This document shows positions 11,885 through 23,536 of a stretch of DNA of 64,000 nucleotides, one piece after another (position 1 is the first letter of the stretch; every line of letters starts with the position of its first letter). The DNA is from Pyrenochaeta sp. MPI-SDFR-AT-0127 (taxonomy: Eukaryota > Ascomycota > Dothideomycetes > Pleosporales > Cucurbitariaceae). The notes beneath the pieces are model-generated. The model did no database searches. It was given only the letters and a program-made list of their open reading frames with translations, and was not told where the DNA came from. A program made the translations under genes and the position numbers. The DNA lies in NCBI GenBank assembly GCA_020747015.1, contig JAGTJM010000018.1, positions 310,001 through 374,000 on the forward strand. The letters are read 5' to 3'.

Positions 11885-12726
11885 CGACTCGAGTGGACTA
11901 TGATAGGCGCATGCGGAAGGACGAGATATGATGGGCTTGATACGGCAGCCTGGCAAGAGGCGAGTGTAGTGGTTAAAGCCGGCTTTGCTGTTTACGTAGT
12001 GGTCAGTCGAGGGAGAGCAGAACGAGCAGCTGTACAGCTCCAGACACTATGATAGCAAGGAAGCGTTTTGGGAGTCGCGGTCTGAGGCTGGTGGCTTGTA
12101 TCGTAGGGAGAATTGTGCACTGTGGGGAAGGTTTGCGGCGTCTTCGGGGAGCGCAGCTTCGTGCTGACCGCGTTCATATGGCGAGGCTGCGCAGCTGATG
12201 TGATCAAGGCCGGCAGGCTAGGCTTCAGTATCACCGCGATGGTATGAGTTGGTTATGGCAAGTAGTCAGCACTTCATAGTGAGAGGAGTACATTGAATCG
12301 CCAACCAGAGAGCTATCACATAGAGGACTAGATTTACATTCTTCCTTGTTGACATAGCAGGAAAGCAACATATCTCCAAGGGAATTAGGCGATCCTCGCT
12401 ATACACTTTTCCGCGCCATCCCTCACTCCTAACCACCATTTGTCTCAACAAAAAGTAGCCTCCTTCTGAGCAGCTTGTTCTGAAATCTTTTGGCTTAGCT
12501 GGATCGCGTGCGTAATAGGCCTTGTGCCTCACTCGTTCTTTCGCACTGCTGCAACTCTCATACTACCATCCGTATCATCTACCCTCTAATGACGGTGTAG
12601 CGAGGCTCCAACTCCCATGCAATGTAACGGCGAATTATGGCTCACCTTGCAATTCTTACACGGCTTGAAGTGTCTTGTATCGTAATGATCTCATGTAGGG
12701 ATCAAGTCTCCTGCCTCTCGCGAGTT
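11885..12726. other. Intergenic, no gene seen
   Basis: About 840 bases. Minus-strand frames at 11992-12234 and 12266-12532 lack recognisable domains. A short hydrophobic stretch in the 12266-12532 frame resembles a membrane segment but has no supporting context. Confidence 0.45.
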
Positions 12727-13284
12727 TCATCTTATACCGTCTTCCCATCTCCCCACTCCACTGTCTTTCCTCTTCCCCTCCCTACCATCATTTACAGATC
12801 CAGGCGTAAACAGCTCCGCGCTCAGCACCAACACTGCAGGGACAACTGCAAGAGCGTCGATTGCCCCACCTCTGGACCGCTTGTTATGATGCTTGAGATC
12901 CATCATTGCATGCACCTCTCTACTTTTAACGATATCCTTGCGGATCCGTGGCCATTCCTCAGCATCTTTCGAGCCTGATGATGCTGAAGAACTTCGCCGA
13001 AACGGGGACAGTGAGGACAGGGTACATGAACGGCCTCGAGATTTGGATGGCGAAGGAAGCGATGACGACGAGTTTATCTGAGAGGATTGCGCTGGCGATG
13101 AGGTGTTTGGTTTTGGCAGACGTGGCAAAGGAATATTGATCTCTATGTAAAGAGGCTCTTCGTATTCAATATCAATCTCAAAGTCTGTTGTTTCTCGAGT
13201 TGGTATGTCTGAGTTGTGGTTCGGTGCTGTGCGCGCGGGTGGCGCAATGGGGGACGTTGTGGAACAAGTTGATTTTCGCTCCAT
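12727..13284 (-). CDS. Small Ser/Pro-rich protein with hydrophobic C-terminal segment
   Basis: Single open frame of 185 residues starting at ATG 13284. The first 110 residues are Ser/Thr/Pro-rich and disordered in character, with an acidic patch (DFEIDIEYEEP). A more ordered segment with WPRIRKDIVKSREVHAMMDL, then a Lys/Arg pair region, precedes a hydrophobic stretch (AIDALAVVPAVLVLSAELF) that could be a membrane anchor. There is no N-terminal signal peptide. The ordered C-terminal half looks conserved in style among ascomycete proteins of unknown function, but I cannot name the family. A missed intron near the 3' end is possible. Confidence 0.55.
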   Translation of the reverse strand: MERKSTCSTTSPIAPPARTAPNHNSDIPTRETTDFEIDIEYEEPLYIEINIPLPRLPKPNTSSPAQSSQINSSSSLPSPSKSRGRSCTLSSLSPFRRSSSASSGSKDAEEWPRIRKDIVKSREVHAMMDLKHHNKRSRGGAIDALAVVPAVLVLSAELFTPGSVNDGREGKRKDSGVGRWEDGIR

Positions 13285-15093
13285 TTTGGCTATTAGTTTA
13301 CTTGAATTTGAGTAGTATATGCTGAATGAGTCTGGTTGATATGTGATTGTCGCAAGGAGACGTTGCTGTTTGCTGACTGCAGCGGCTCAAATATCGCTGC
13401 TCAGCCGCCTCCAGGCACCTCTACTTTCTCACTTCAATCACCCAAGTCGTTTGAACAACACAACTGATAGGATCGTAAGTCGACACGGTACAAATTCAAC
13501 GGAGTGCAGTATCTTTGATTGTATATTTTGGAAATTAACGCTGTTAGTGATGTAGATATGTGCCGATTTGATGGGGAAATATGCTGCAAGAGCGACCGCG
13601 CGAGAAACGCGTCCTTCGCGCCACTATATCTTTCACTCGTGTACATTATTCAGCTGACCATCCTGCCGCCTTATAAGCCACGTCTGCCACTTCACTCAGC
13701 CGCGATGAGTGTTTGGCAGCCACTGAGCCGTGTCTGACACCCATGCGATCTGCAACGTTGGGGGCGGAGCAGGGGAACGTCAGAGGTTGAGATGAGATGA
13801 GAAGAGTTCATGCACCCCTTATAATCTGACCGATTAAAACTATTGGACATCAAATTGGCCACATGGTTTCGCAAATAAGCATTCGGCAAATGATAGTTCG
13901 TGCCATTGATGTAGAAAGTGTGTAAGGTTGTTGTTGCAAAGTAGAGAAAAGCCTCATCAACGCTAGTAGTACGAATACGCTCTAGAACAGGTGATACACA
14001 GCACAAAGATGCAACTGATGAATTGATTCAAAGTTTAAGCCACTCTCAAATCATCGTGAAATCAGATGACTCTAAGGAAATGTTAGAATTTCACCCTTCA
14101 AATTTTCCTCTATCTCCCTACCGATCCACTACGTATTACACGAGCTCAATTTTCACCCATTATGAGGCGCTCGCTGGACAAGACACGCCATAATTACCAC
14201 CTCTGTCCATAGATATCCGAACTTATTGTTCCACAAGACTACTGCCGATCTCGTAGAAGGCTGTTTTTGTGGCTTGGGTGGGCACGGAGTCTGGAAACAG
14301 ATGACAATTCTTAGTGTGGTAGGATTTACAGGGGGGTTTGGTACATAGTGGAGGCGATTGCAGTGGCTGAAGAGAGGCGAGCGGCGGTATGTAGCGCCTT
14401 AGAGCCATAGGCCGGGTCACACGCGACAGTGGGGATGAGGCTGGGTGAGGCTTGGATTGAGGCGGTCGCTCAAGCGGACGCGCAGTGTCTGCCGGCTTAC
14501 TTGCATATTACACATGAAAAGAGGCCCTGTTTACGATGGATGCTATGTAGCTTGTCTGTTTTCGCCAGTGGGATCTACACGTTCCATGTTCAGGTCGAAG
14601 GTTCCAGGGCGAGGTTTGCTGTGCACGCTAGAGCAGCTTCTATGCACATCGCTCGGGTGAAGGTTTGCTTGTTACCGAAAACCGCTTCAATGCTCCAATG
14701 CCTTCGACGAGGAATAGTTGTACATCCTTTAGCGGTCTAGTGTCATACAAGTTGCAGGAAGTTGTTGTGTTGTTGTGACACAGCTGTTTTCACAACTGGG
14801 GTTGCTGAAGGAGAGTTATTGTGTCCAACTAAACGAAAAGAGAGGGAATGGGAGAATCATGCACCATCATAGCCTAGTGTGTCAGTAAAGAGTTTAGATA
14901 TTGCGAAAATATTGAGAAAGAAAAAATTATGGGAATCCCATAGCAGTATTTTGCTTTGAGGGAGCATTATCTCAATAATCAGGGCTCGCTTGAAGCGCTC
15001 ACTTATGGTTGGCTCCACACCCTGCTGGCAGTTACCATGATACTTAGAAAAAGGGCTCTTTGGTATTCACACACATCAACTGCCACTATTTAC
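13285..15093. other. Intergenic, no gene supported
   Basis: About 1.8 kb between the small Ser/Pro-rich gene and the 3' end of isocitrate lyase. A minus-strand frame at 13692-14006 contains a DEAFLYFATTTLHTF-like segment reminiscent of fungal F-box/2EXR-type proteins. It has no start context or further domain. The rest shows nothing. Confidence 0.4.
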
Positions 15094-16856
15094 TTATTTG
15101 AACTGATCTTCGGTCACACCCTTGCCCATCGCCGCCGTTGAACTAACGCCTCCGCTGACCATCTTCAGCATATTATCAACATAATTAGCACCACTCCACT
15201 TCTGATGTGTCAGAACATCAACCTTGTTCTCAGCTTCTGGCTCTTGGATGATCTCTCCATAGGCGCGCATTCCCTGTTTCGAGTATGCCTTCGAGAAAGT
15301 GTCGGCCATCAGTGCACTCTGGTGCAGACCGGCAAGGGTGATGAACTGCCAGCAATAACCGAGCTTTGCGAGACGCTGGATGTAGGTTTCCTGTTCTTCG
15401 CGCGGCATAGCTGCCTTCCAGTTGAAGGAGGGAGAAAGATTATACGCAAGTCTGTTCATTGTCAATGGGAGTTCAAACAGGGTTTATAGGCGATGTCTTA
15501 CTTCTGTTCTGGCCAAACAGCGTGCACGCCATCCGCAAACTCCTTAGCCTGAGCGTAATCAGGAAGCTTGGACTCCATCCATATCATATCGCAGTATGGG
15601 GCATACGCGATTGCGCGGTTGATCGCAGTCTGACAGCCACCCTGATACCTGTAGTAACCCTCTCGGGTCCTTGCAGCTTCCCAGTTGAAGTAGACCTCCA
15701 CACCAGTCAAGCCTGTTGCAATAGCACGTGCCTCTGAATTGCTCTTCCCTTTGCTCTTTTCCAAAAATTCGTTGATGAGATCTTGCTTATTGACGTGTAC
15801 ACCAGCATTAATCGTGTCAATAACGGCCTCATGAAAGAGCTTTAAATGTGCCTCTTTCGTCCACGCATCCTCAATCGCTTGAAGCTCGTTGCCGTTCTTG
15901 CCAGCTTGTTCAGCGGCGTACATCAACTCGCTTAGCGGCTGAAGTGCAGGATTAGTGCATCCTTGGATATAGTGGTGATCGCGGGGGTCGACAGTCGATG
16001 TGATAAGTGTGGCAGCTTCGGAGTCGGTGCGGGCAACGGCAAGCAGATCGGTACCCATGATGTCGGCCTGGGCTCGAATAGCGACCAATCGATTGATATG
16101 CTCGCTAATCGGAACCAACACCTTTCCAGCCATATGACCACACTTCTTCGTTCCCGGAGCCTGATCTTCGATATGAATACCTGCAGCACCCTTCTCAATG
16201 AAGAGTTTTGTGAGCTTCATGATAGCTGTGAGGCCTCCGTGTCCAGTGTCTGCATCGGCGATGATTGGTCGTAGGAAATCGGTGTTGGCGAGCTTCGCGC
16301 GATCGGCTTTCGGTGCGGTAACGCGTTCTTCGCGCTGCTTTCGGTCATGGAAAAGCTGCGCCATGAAAAGGTGGCCAACCTTGTTGGGTACGGTTGTCTA
16401 CAATTTGGTGAGTTTCGCATGTCCCACTAAAGTAGGTCAACAGGACTTACGTAGGGGTAATCAGCTAGATCTGGGCCTGGCTCATCCGTGGATGACGCTG
16501 TTGACGAACACTGCCAGCCGGAAACGTATACGGTATCCAAATACTTCGCCATTTGGGTGACCATAACTGGGTCGAGGCAGCCGTATGTGTAACTCACATC
16601 GTTATTCTATATGCGTTAACATGCTGTAACTGTTGCTACGAAGCTGTCGTACCTTGAAGCGGCCTTCAACGATGTTCCATAATTTTTTCGATTGGTTGTT
16701 GCTTGGATATGTGATGGTTAGGTTGCCTCTCTTAGCAACAATCTGCTCAGCAGTGAAAGGTCTCCGTGTGAATCTCCATCTTGAGTCTGTCCACCACTGC
16801 TTGACCTGCTCAACCTCCTTCTGAAACTGGGCTTCTTCCGCGTCGATGTTTGACAT
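15094..16856 (-). CDS. icl1: Isocitrate lyase (glyoxylate cycle)
   Basis: Splits isocitrate into glyoxylate and succinate, allowing growth on acetate and fatty acids. Exons 16856-16653, 16606-16451, 16397-15502 and 15451-15094 encode 537 residues, the usual length for fungal ICL. The signature KKCGH, with the catalytic cysteine, is at residues 204-208. The N-terminus with WWTDSRW and RPFTAEQIV, the YVSGWQCSSTAS block and DADTGHGG distinguish ICL from mitochondrial 2-methylisocitrate lyase, which has a targeting presequence. The C-terminus ends DQFK, not a canonical SKL-type peroxisome signal, so localisation is uncertain. All splice sites are GT-AG and restore the family sequence. Expression is usually induced by C2 compounds and repressed by glucose; I did not identify specific sites. 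Confidence 0.96.
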
Positions 16857-17815
16857 TTTGTGGAATTCGACGAGAATATCAAGGAAGAGACTTAAATTAT
16901 GGTGTAATGAGTAGCTGATGCTACAGTATCTGAAGACGTCTGGTAATGCAAGAGGAAAAGGAAGTGAAGAGGGGAATCCGTCTCAGGTCAATGACAAGCT
17001 ATGATGACACTGGATCAGCCTCGGAACTAGGACTAGAAATTTCACGCGTAAGAGGACGGGCAGCCAAGTCTTCTTAAGTATAGCCTCATACCCAGGTTCG
17101 CGAACCAGCTCGAACCAGTCACAGAAACTCGGGAAGCCCCGGTTGAGCGCACCATTGGCCCGACAGCAGCACCCGAGGAAGCTGAAAGGTAACGTGAAGC
17201 ACTAACGCTGGAGCGTTGTGAGAAACTGTGAGGTCCCTCGGCCCAAGGGCACTTAGCGTTTGGAGGCATGACTGGTGCTGATCCGGTGGATGGAGGGGAC
17301 CAGCGGAACCGTGACGAAAATGACGTTGGCCAATTGCTTGGTCAGAAGCTCGTTTGTTCCTTCCATGACCATATATTCACAATTATTATCCGTTGCTTAT
17401 CCTTTTACTGACAGCGAACAGATGCTTCAATGTGACACGCGACCGCGTGCAGCTTCACATGTCGAGAATGATGGGTTCCTTTGTTCATCGTGCATGTGAA
17501 GACAGAGACGCGAAATCCGGGGCAGCGCACTAGGCCGAACTTAGCACCCGCGACTTAACCTCGGCTGGTAACGAAACCGGAAAAGCCCAGAACCACCCTT
17601 GATCTGGACCACCACGGCAGCCATCCGCTCACGCATGTGAGAGTCGATGAGAGAGCACGAATAAATCTCACCCCAGTATGTGAGTCAAGCGAGTTCGGAG
17701 CGCAGCGATGTCGGCAATTGACGGATGGTAGTTCTGGCGATTGCATCCGTTCTGGACGCGGATTGCTCCTGGATTTCCCATGACTATGTCTATGGTTCCA
17801 GAGTAGACGAGAACG
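16857..17815. other. Upstream region of isocitrate lyase
   Basis: About 960 bases between the isocitrate lyase start and the 3' end of the DUF1365 gene. It should contain the icl promoter. Short frames on both strands show no coding features. Confidence 0.5.
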
Positions 17816-20097
17816 CTAGTTATAGCCTTTCAGCAGTCCGTATGCATGGCATGCAAAGCCCAAAGCAGCGGTTTTAAAAAGCGACAACCAAACCAAAGGA
17901 CTGTACCTCATGATTCTCAAGAACGATGCCCCAGTCATCTGTGTCATCGACTCCTTCAGACAATCCAATGACCGCAACTCAGCTGCGGCTCCGCTCCAGT
18001 GGTTAAGCTGGGCGGCGCTAACGTAGCAGAGCAGTACTCTCAGTGCCAGATCCATGAAACTGGCAATCTCCGAAAACCCAAAACAATAGCGCTGTGCTAG
18101 AAAAAGCTTTGTGATGGTCCTCCTGTACTCACCTGCGTACAAGTGACCTTTGAAGTTCCGCACAAAATTGTCTAAATCTGAGTATGGCCGAGCACGAATA
18201 TCATCTACATGGAACGATGAACTTCTAGGGTTTACTGAGTACACAGGATCGGATGGTGGACACCTTAACTTCCTCATGATCTTCCATCTGAGCTCATCAA
18301 GGTAGCTTCTGTAAAGTATCGGAAGACGTTGAGCCTCAGAGCCCCGGTCAGAGAGAAGGAGTGGTAATAGTTGAGGGCTACAAATCCACAAGGTTCTGTT
18401 CTTCTCATCAGTGAAGATGCATTCTCGATCAACCGCTTCGGAAAGATGAGTATAATGGATGAGGCGTGAGTAAAAACTTGGCGTGAGGACTCGAAGTTCA
18501 AGATTCTTGACATTGCGTTCCCATCTGTGGTGATATGTTGTCATTATTTTTTCCACAGGTTCTCCGGGGATGGCAGTCTTGAGATTGATGCTGAGGGAAA
18601 CCTCGTTACCATGAACAACGTGAAACAGATAGTCTTTGAAGACCTTAGCAAGAACACTACGACATTAGTAATGTACAGGTTTGACAAACATGCATGATAG
18701 GCTTACATCTCTGAAGTGGTGGGAAGGCGACCGATACTGGATGTGAGAACCTCCGGACGAAGCCACACGTGCAGATTTCTCTTGAAGAACAGTTTGAACG
18801 CTTCGCGCAAGATCCGAGGCGATGTTACGAAGCCGACCCACCACCAACTAGAAATAAAGTGCAAGGTCCCAAAGAAGCCCAGTTTTTGCGGGTCTAGTGC
18901 CTTTCCAGTCGAATGAAGGCGTGCAACGAGCTTCGCATGGTCTTTTGAAGACTTTAACGTAACCGTGTTGTCAATGCTTGGATTATCGTAGGCAACATGA
19001 GGGAAGGGGTTAAGTGCTTTCAAGGCATATGATCCCTTCCTGGAGTTGAATGGCGAAACGTGGAAATCTTTCATCCAAACATCAGAAAATCGTGATTCCA
19101 TGCTGTTTGAAAACTCCGATCCATGTCCTTTCGGATTGGGGGACCGCTGAGAACCAAATGTTCGGGCAGGGCTGGATGAACTTGACCCATCAAGTAGGTA
19201 CATTCTTCGTTCGCCAAAAGTGTTGTTGACTTCGAGAATCATCTTCTTAAGTTGATTTTCACGATTGTAAATATACCAGAATGACACTGGATTGAAAGCG
19301 TAACCGAAGAAACGCGGAGCTGTAATAAGATAGGCATACGACCAGTCAGTGTCTTCGACATGCTAGTAAAGTCAGCTCTTCAAATTGTCTCTTCATTAAC
19401 ATATTGTTTTTAACGCGCATACCTGTCCCCTCAAGTAGAGCCTGAGCTTGTTGTAAAAGCCAACTGTGCCATTCCCTCGCTCTAAGTAATCGCTAGCCTT
19501 CACACGCAACCACCAACTGCCCAGCTCTCGGTCTCGCGCAACAGGAGCATCTGTTACAGTGGTCCTTGTGGCAGAAGGAATGATAGGATATCCACATTGA
19601 AGATACGAATACCCAAAACCATGTCTTTTTGGAAACATGCGGTCGTGTGTCGTGCGACACGGAAAGATTCTTGGTTTGGGATAATCTGTAGACCACTTAC
19701 TGGTATTTGGAGGTGAAATCGGTGCTGAGTTCTCGCTGCTGTCATATCGGTACCATGACAGAAGACCAACTAAAGCGAATGGAACCGTGAGGCTTAAAGC
19801 GAGGCGCAAGGTTGATAACCCCGCAACAGCATCTGGCACTATCAATTCTTTCCATCTCTTCGCTGCAGCATCGAGTACTGAGTCACTTTTCAGCGACGAA
19901 TACACAATGCTGAGGGCAAAGCAATCCGTCAGGACCTGCCGATCCTCATGATAGACTCGTATGCCACACCCTGCCGCCCAGAGCGCAAGCAATGGCCACA
20001 TTCGCCACCCATCAACAATAACACCGGGGAGTAATGAAACGAAGCAACAGAAGAAGAGAATGAACAGGCCGTTCTGGCCTCGAAATGCTGCCCACAT
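17816..20097 (-). CDS. DUF1365-family membrane protein
   Basis: Exons 20097-19423, 19362-18707 and 18656-17816 give 723 residues. An in-frame ATG at 20199 would add 34. Two hydrophobic helices lie near the N-terminus and another pair near residues 120-140. The DUF1365 region then begins with PCRTTHDRMFPKRHGF, followed by YAFNPVSFWYIYN and ILEVNNTFGERRMYLL. It continues into a C-terminal part with further hydrophobic segments (around MDLALRVLLCYVSAA). In bacteria DUF1365 proteins are often encoded beside cyclopropane-fatty-acid synthases, and the fungal ones are large membrane-anchored forms. No methyltransferase gene is next to it here. The function is unknown; a role in lipid modification is inference from bacterial neighbours only. 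Confidence 0.86.
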
Positions 20098-20451
20098 CAG
20101 AATACCTGGAGATTGAGGATTACTGAGCCGAAGTTGAAGGAAGGTGATGCTACATAATTCTGGGTCCACATGTTTCAGCGCTAAACCACTTTTGTGCAAT
20201 CTTCATGCAGGGTCTCCATGGTCGATTTAGGTTGCGGATCTTCTTTCCGATCATCGCGTCAGGATTTGAGGAGATATTTTGATTGTCCCACGAGAAGACA
20301 GGCAGCAATCTGGAACCAAAATAAACAAACAAAGTCATGCTCTGATTTGGCTGCTTGTTCGCGCTGAACTTTCGGCTCACGAGCTTGCCGCACGAAAGCC
20401 TCGGAATTTGATATTGTTGTGCTACCTAACAAGTCACTTGATTTGGAATAC

Positions 20452-22164
20452 TTAGAGAGTATATCGGAAGAACGGGCTCTTATCCCCCAACATTAATAAC
20501 TCCTCCTCAGTATATTTCGCCCTTATGGCTTCCTCACCATGCTCTGCGATCAGCCGATCCCTTTTTCTGTTCTCCTTCGCATATGCCCATCTCAATACGA
20601 ATGTCATAAGAATGGCGGAACAACACATCGCCAAACTCGCTGCAAAACCAGTGGTATACTTCGGCGCCTCACGTGCGAAGTATATGTTACTGCCCATGAT
20701 GCCGCCCATATTGCCGACCGATATCAAGAGCGCCATACCAACAGCACGTTTAGAGCTAGGGGCAAGCGAGTTGCCGATCCATGAGACAAGGCATGTAAAT
20801 GGGCAATAGAGACCAGCGGCGACAGGAAAAAGGAATCCGTAAGTCAATCCAGGATATCTAGGGTGGGGAATGGCGAGCTGCGCGATGAAACCGCAAATTG
20901 CAATCGAATATCCTCCGATAATGTACGGTGACCGCTTGCGGCTAAGATCGGAAGCCCAGGCGAAGATGAGAGTGATGATGGCAGCAAAGACGTATACCGG
21001 AATTGTGAGTAGCTGTGCATTTGCGCTCGAATAACCTAGGCCATTGATGACTGATGGAACTGTTGCGGTGAAACTATCGAGATAGTCAGCATCGTCCTCG
21101 ATCCTGAAGAGATTGCACAACCAACTCACCCATACACACCAACAGTATTTCCCCAGAAAATTACAGTCGCTGCCCAGATTTTCCAGTCAGATAGGCCCGC
21201 AAATATGTGCTGCTTGGTAATCTTGTCATTATTCGTAGCGCGTCCTTGACCTGACCCCGAATCATTCGCCAGACGTCGCACGAGGAGATCACGCTCGGCT
21301 TGCGTGAGAAACTTGGCCGTTTCGGGGCTATCAGGTAGAATCTTCCAAATAATCAAACTCAGAGCAATTGGAATGAGACCTTCAATCAGAAAAATCCACT
21401 GCCAGCCTGCGAGACCAGACCGACCGTCAAGTTGCTGAATCCCGTAAGCAAGCAGGCCAGAAAATGCACCTGCAAGGGAGGCAGCGATATAAAAAACCGC
21501 CATTCTGCGCTGGAGTTCAAACCGACGATACCATATGGTAAGGAGGAATGTTGCAGCGGGAAAGAATCCAGACTATATATCACAATCAGCCAAAATTACA
21601 CGAAAAACGTGGTCGAATATCGACATACCTCGGTCACGCCTAGAAAGAAACGTCCAACTAGGAGCCCTTCATAGCTGGTTACCAAGCCCATTAAAGTCAT
21701 TACCAGACCCCAGCTGAACATTAATATAGCCATCCAGTGTGATGGTCTCATCATCTTGAGGACAATATTGCTGGGAACTTCGAGGAGTGTGTATGGGATG
21801 AAGAAGATTGTCACCGCCGTGTTGTACTGCAACGTACTGCTGGGCATGTTCAAATCGGTCGTCATACCAGCTATCTTAGCATTTCCGACTGCACATTGTC
21901 AGCTGCCATTCAGCAACCACCAAAGTCGTCTCGGTACTTACTGTTACTCCTATCAATAAATGCGACTAGGTAAAGTAGAGACAACATTGGCACCAGTCTG
22001 AGGTCTACTTTCCTCAACACACGTTGCGCTTCTTTCTCATCATATTCGACTTGCTGAGCTTCGAGCTCTCCGGAGGCTGTAGACGTTTTCTCGTTGAGGT
22101 CTTCGATCTTCTTATCGTCCCTCGACGTGATGTCCCTCTTGACGTCATCCGTTGCACTTGCCAT
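20452..22164 (-). CDS. MFS transporter, anion:cation symporter (Dal5/Tna1-like) family
   Basis: Plasma-membrane transporter of about 12 helices. Exons 22164-21942, 21888-21629, 21572-21130 and 21073-20452 encode 515 residues. The hydrophilic N-terminus is followed by RKVDLRLVPMLSLLYLVAFIDRSNIGNAKIAG split between two exons, the classic start of this family. YTLLEVPSNI, FLGVTESGFFPA and a GDKSPFFRYTL-type end are also typical. Relatives carry nicotinate, allantoate, biotin or other organic anions; substrate cannot be told from the sequence. The start at 22164 was preferred because an upstream in-frame ATG only adds an unlikely hydrophobic stretch. It lies in the same orientation as a second member of the family at 25627-27298. 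Confidence 0.94.
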
Positions 22165-23536
22165 GTTGCCTTGTGTAACAATAGTCCTTACTCTAGTAAT
22201 CTCAAGAAGGAAGACAGTAAAGTTCGATAGTAACAATGGTGCAAGATGTATCTCTTTAAACGTTCTCGGTCAAATTAACGCCCGAACCTTCGCATCGACG
22301 GTTGTGTCACCTTCGGCAGTGGGGGCCACCCTTGCTTCTCCATGGTCTTATTATATGGAATCAGAAAATAATATGGGGTCGTAAGCGGCGCTTTTGCGGG
22401 GTAACTAAAGGATCAGCATTTTGTGGCACGTGGGATTGATCAGCACCTGTGACGTTGTGACATTTGGTTTGTTGTGTAAGTAGGTAAACTGGGGCGGCAA
22501 GGATTAGATTTGCCGAGCCATGAGCCGTTCTTTGTTGAACATTTAGCGTTCATACCGCAGGGTTGGTGAGCAAGTGAACGCGATTTGTTTCCAGGTTGGT
22601 GGAGCTGCTCGCCGCGGGGCACAATCGGAGGTAAGCCGAATCATTTTGATGTCGGCTGTGACACCGACAAGTCCTTGCTTAAAATGGAGGACTCATATGC
22701 GCTTCGCGTGATATCTCTCCTATTTGGACTTACATTAAGCATGCGGCTATAGTATATGAAGCTGACATAGGGCAATCTGGAGTGCAAAATCTCTAGAGAC
22801 TGATGGTCACTATCTACCATACAGAGACTAATATTTTTTTGGTATGAGGCCATGCCTTTTTCCAATCTTTTGTATTATATCCTTCTTCCGTCATACTTAA
22901 AACAAACGATATACTATTTCGCACTTGGCCTGTTATTCTGAAGCGAACGGACCGTCCCTCATTACAAAGTCAAATCTCACATCTACAGACTGTCATGACG
23001 AGTGATCTGATGCGGTATCATCAAATCATGTCATGAATGAAGATGGTTGGGAGGAAACTAATCTTAATGTTTCATAGAGGATGTACTACCTAGGTCCGGC
23101 CAGTGCAAGCACCAGAGAACGCCAACCCATCACAGTGGCCGTCTTCAAAAGAAGTGGTTTTACATCCAACGACACCATCTCGATGACTGCGAGTTTATTG
23201 GAGGCAGATTGGCCAGGATGCAACTTCTCGTACTAACAAGCAAAAGTTTGTCAAAACCTAGGTCGAAGAACTATGCATTGTATCCCGTCCTTACGTTCGT
23301 TGATCCGGTCCGCCCAATTGACTCTCCACTACCTCTACTTCTGCTTGCTCTACTGGTGTCGGACCTCCTTCCATGCCGGTGTTCGCTTCTCGCGAGTGTA
23401 TTGGGAATACCTAGTATCATTCTCAGCTGCACACTGTTCATGTGACGTAGGTAAGTCATGTCCGAGAATAATAACGAATCCATGGGAAGCCTTTACTCCA
23501 TTACATCAGCGTGCTGCCTTCGACGACACATTCGAC
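22165..23536. other. Intergenic, no gene seen
   Basis: About 1.4 kb upstream of the first MFS gene and downstream of the F-box gene. It contains only short overlapping frames. It probably holds the transporter promoter. Confidence 0.5.

Noticed and set aside
15094..16856. 2-methylisocitrate lyase as alternative to isocitrate lyase
   Set aside because: No mitochondrial presequence; N-terminal blocks and length fit isocitrate lyase.
20150..20380. Short minus-strand frame starting MSRKFSANKQPN near the DUF1365 gene
   Set aside because: In a different frame from the DUF1365 protein, no domain and no splice link; likely a shadow of upstream sequence.
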